NCBI GenBank assembly: GCA_002320595.1
Contig: DCKB01000016.1
Coordinates: 1 to 7,643, forward strand
Direction of reading: 5' to 3'
Source: Christensenella sp. UBA1685
Lineage (GTDB): Bacteria; Bacillota; Clostridia; Christensenellales; CAG-138
DNA length: 7,643 nucleotides
Of the stretch, positions 7,234 to 7,643 are shown piece after piece. The notes beneath the pieces are model-generated. The model was not told the origin of the DNA, made no database searches, and saw nothing but the letters and a program-made list of their open reading frames with translations. Both the position numbers and the translations under genes were made by a program. Within the stretch, counting starts at the first letter, position 1; every line of letters begins with the position of its first letter.

Positions 7234-7261
7234 AAAGAAAAAGCCCCTTTTGGAAAGGAGC
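7234..7261 (-). terminator. Intrinsic terminator of the riboswitch expression platform
   Basis: On the minus strand GCTCCTT (7261-7255) pairs with AAGGGGC (7249-7243), seven pairs with one G-U and a 5-base loop, then TTTTTCTTT. It lies between the cobalamin aptamer and the btuF ribosome site. An upstream GGAAGGA (7310-7304) can pair with part of the 5' arm (seven pairs with one bulge) and is a candidate antiterminator. Confidence 0.8.
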
Positions 7262-7330
7262 ATAGAGCCGTTGGGCATGCCGAAAATCGACAAACAGGCG
7301 CGTTCCTTCCCACCGAAGAAATCCCGTTCA

Positions 7331-7505
7331 CCCAAAGGCAGGTCTTCTGGCTTGGCTTCGTTTCACAAACGCGCCTTCCCATGCGGAGGCACAGTGGCAT
7401 TTGCGTTTGAGATCAGCCTTACAGCAGCGGGGGCTGCAACGGCTTTGCACCGTTTTCCCTTTTCAGCGCCCGCTTGAAACGGGCGGCACCTGTGAGCAGT
7501 GGTAT
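7331..7505 (-). promoter_or_regulatory. Cobalamin (adenosylcobalamin-type) riboswitch
   Basis: On the minus strand the conserved cobalamin aptamer blocks appear in order: AGGTGCC (7491-7485); GGGAAAACGGTGCAAAGCCG (7459-7440), followed by a GCAGCCCCCGCTGCTGTAA block; the Cbl box GCCACTG (7398-7392); and AGCCAGAAGACCTGCC (7352-7337), close to the usual 3' core. They lie downstream of a promoter and upstream of a terminator and btuF, the standard layout for B12-repressed uptake genes. Binding of coenzyme B12 should favour termination. The outer helix limits are approximate, and which corrinoid form it senses is not resolved. Confidence 0.95.
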
Positions 7506-7523
7506 TCAATTCGTTCGCCCTTG

Positions 7524-7551
7524 ATTATACCATGAAGCCACATAAAGTCAA
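7524..7551 (-). promoter_or_regulatory. Promoter of the btu riboswitch-operon
   Basis: On the minus strand TTGACT (7551-7546), a 16-base spacer and TATAAT (7529-7524) with a TGG extension form a near-consensus sigma-A promoter. Initiation near 7517 puts the 5' end just ahead of the riboswitch. The -35 lies about 30 bases from the IS tip at 7582, so the promoter itself is not IS-derived. Confidence 0.88.
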
Positions 7552-7581
7552 GCAATCCTGCAGCGGATTCACAGCTCAATC

Positions 7582-7643
7582 TGTAGGACTACAATACATC
7601 CTGGACAGCGAGAAGAAAAAGGATGAAGGATTCGCACGAATCG
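7582..7643 (+). mobile_element. Left end of an IS481/IS3-like insertion sequence (partial)
   Basis: TGTAGGACTACAATAC starting at 7582 matches the inverted tip at the left window edge, including TGTAGG at the very end and ACAT..TGGAC further in. A possible transposase start follows at 7623. The element runs off the right edge in the same orientation as the left copy. With only 62 bases visible, identification rests on the terminal match. Confidence 0.6.
7623..7643 (+). CDS. Possible transposase N-terminus (seven codons visible)
   Basis: ATG at 7623 opens a frame MKDSHES to the window edge. It lies 41 bases inside the presumed IS tip, a normal distance for a transposase start, with a purine-rich AGAAGAAAAAGG before it. 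Too little is visible to confirm the family; the call depends on the IS end at 7582. Confidence 0.35.

Noticed and set aside
7204..7335. 44-codon N-terminal extension of btuF
   Set aside because: It is the riboswitch platform and terminator read as codons. The signal peptide and a good Shine-Dalgarno sequence define the start at 7203.

Overview
The window reads as a chromosomal segment of a Clostridia-type Firmicute, probably a gut anaerobe. This placement is inferred from lipoproteins with Pro/Thr/Ala linkers, a cobalamin riboswitch with a terminator platform, canonical sigma-A promoters, compact intergenic spacing and moderately GC-rich coding sequence. No gene here fixes the genus.

Layout, left to right. 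Bases 1-206 are the 3' end of an IS481/IS3-like insertion sequence, carrying the C-terminus of its DDE transposase on the + strand. Facing it, and ending only a few bases from the IS tip, is a minus-strand lipoprotein with a ComEC-like metallo-beta-lactamase domain (209-1159). A divergent promoter pair (1166-1245) separates it from a plus-strand unit. That unit holds a membrane-anchored protein with a probable beta-propeller ectodomain (1277-2479) and radA (2498-3838). A separate promoter then drives tRNA-Arg(CCG) (3889-3965), which ends in a strong terminator. A gene-free stretch (3966-4414) is rich in hairpins and includes the terminator of the operon coming from the right.

The right half is one minus-strand operon, transcribed in the order btuF (lipoprotein binding protein), btuC (permease), btuD (ATPase). 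A sigma-A promoter (7524-7551) and a well-preserved cobalamin riboswitch (about 7331-7505) precede it, followed by an intrinsic terminator (7234-7261) just ahead of btuF. The riboswitch assigns vitamin B12 or another corrinoid as the likely substrate of a transporter that sequence alone would leave ambiguous with iron-siderophore systems. The model is that B12-bound leader RNA terminates early and corrinoid shortage lets the operon through. btuC and btuD overlap by 4 bases. A perfect hairpin sits on the btuF stop and reaches the base next to the btuC start.

The last 62 bases (7582-7643) begin with a sequence that matches the inverted terminus seen at the left edge. The window is therefore bracketed by ends of two related IS copies in the same orientation. 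This could mean an IS-flanked segment, or simply an assembly contig broken at a multicopy repeat. I see no convincing novel multi-gene system. The points most worth a second look are the IS brackets, the riboswitch-based substrate call, the apparently leaderless MBL gene, a near-identical extended -10 element at all four promoters, and the alternative hairpins behind the tRNA.
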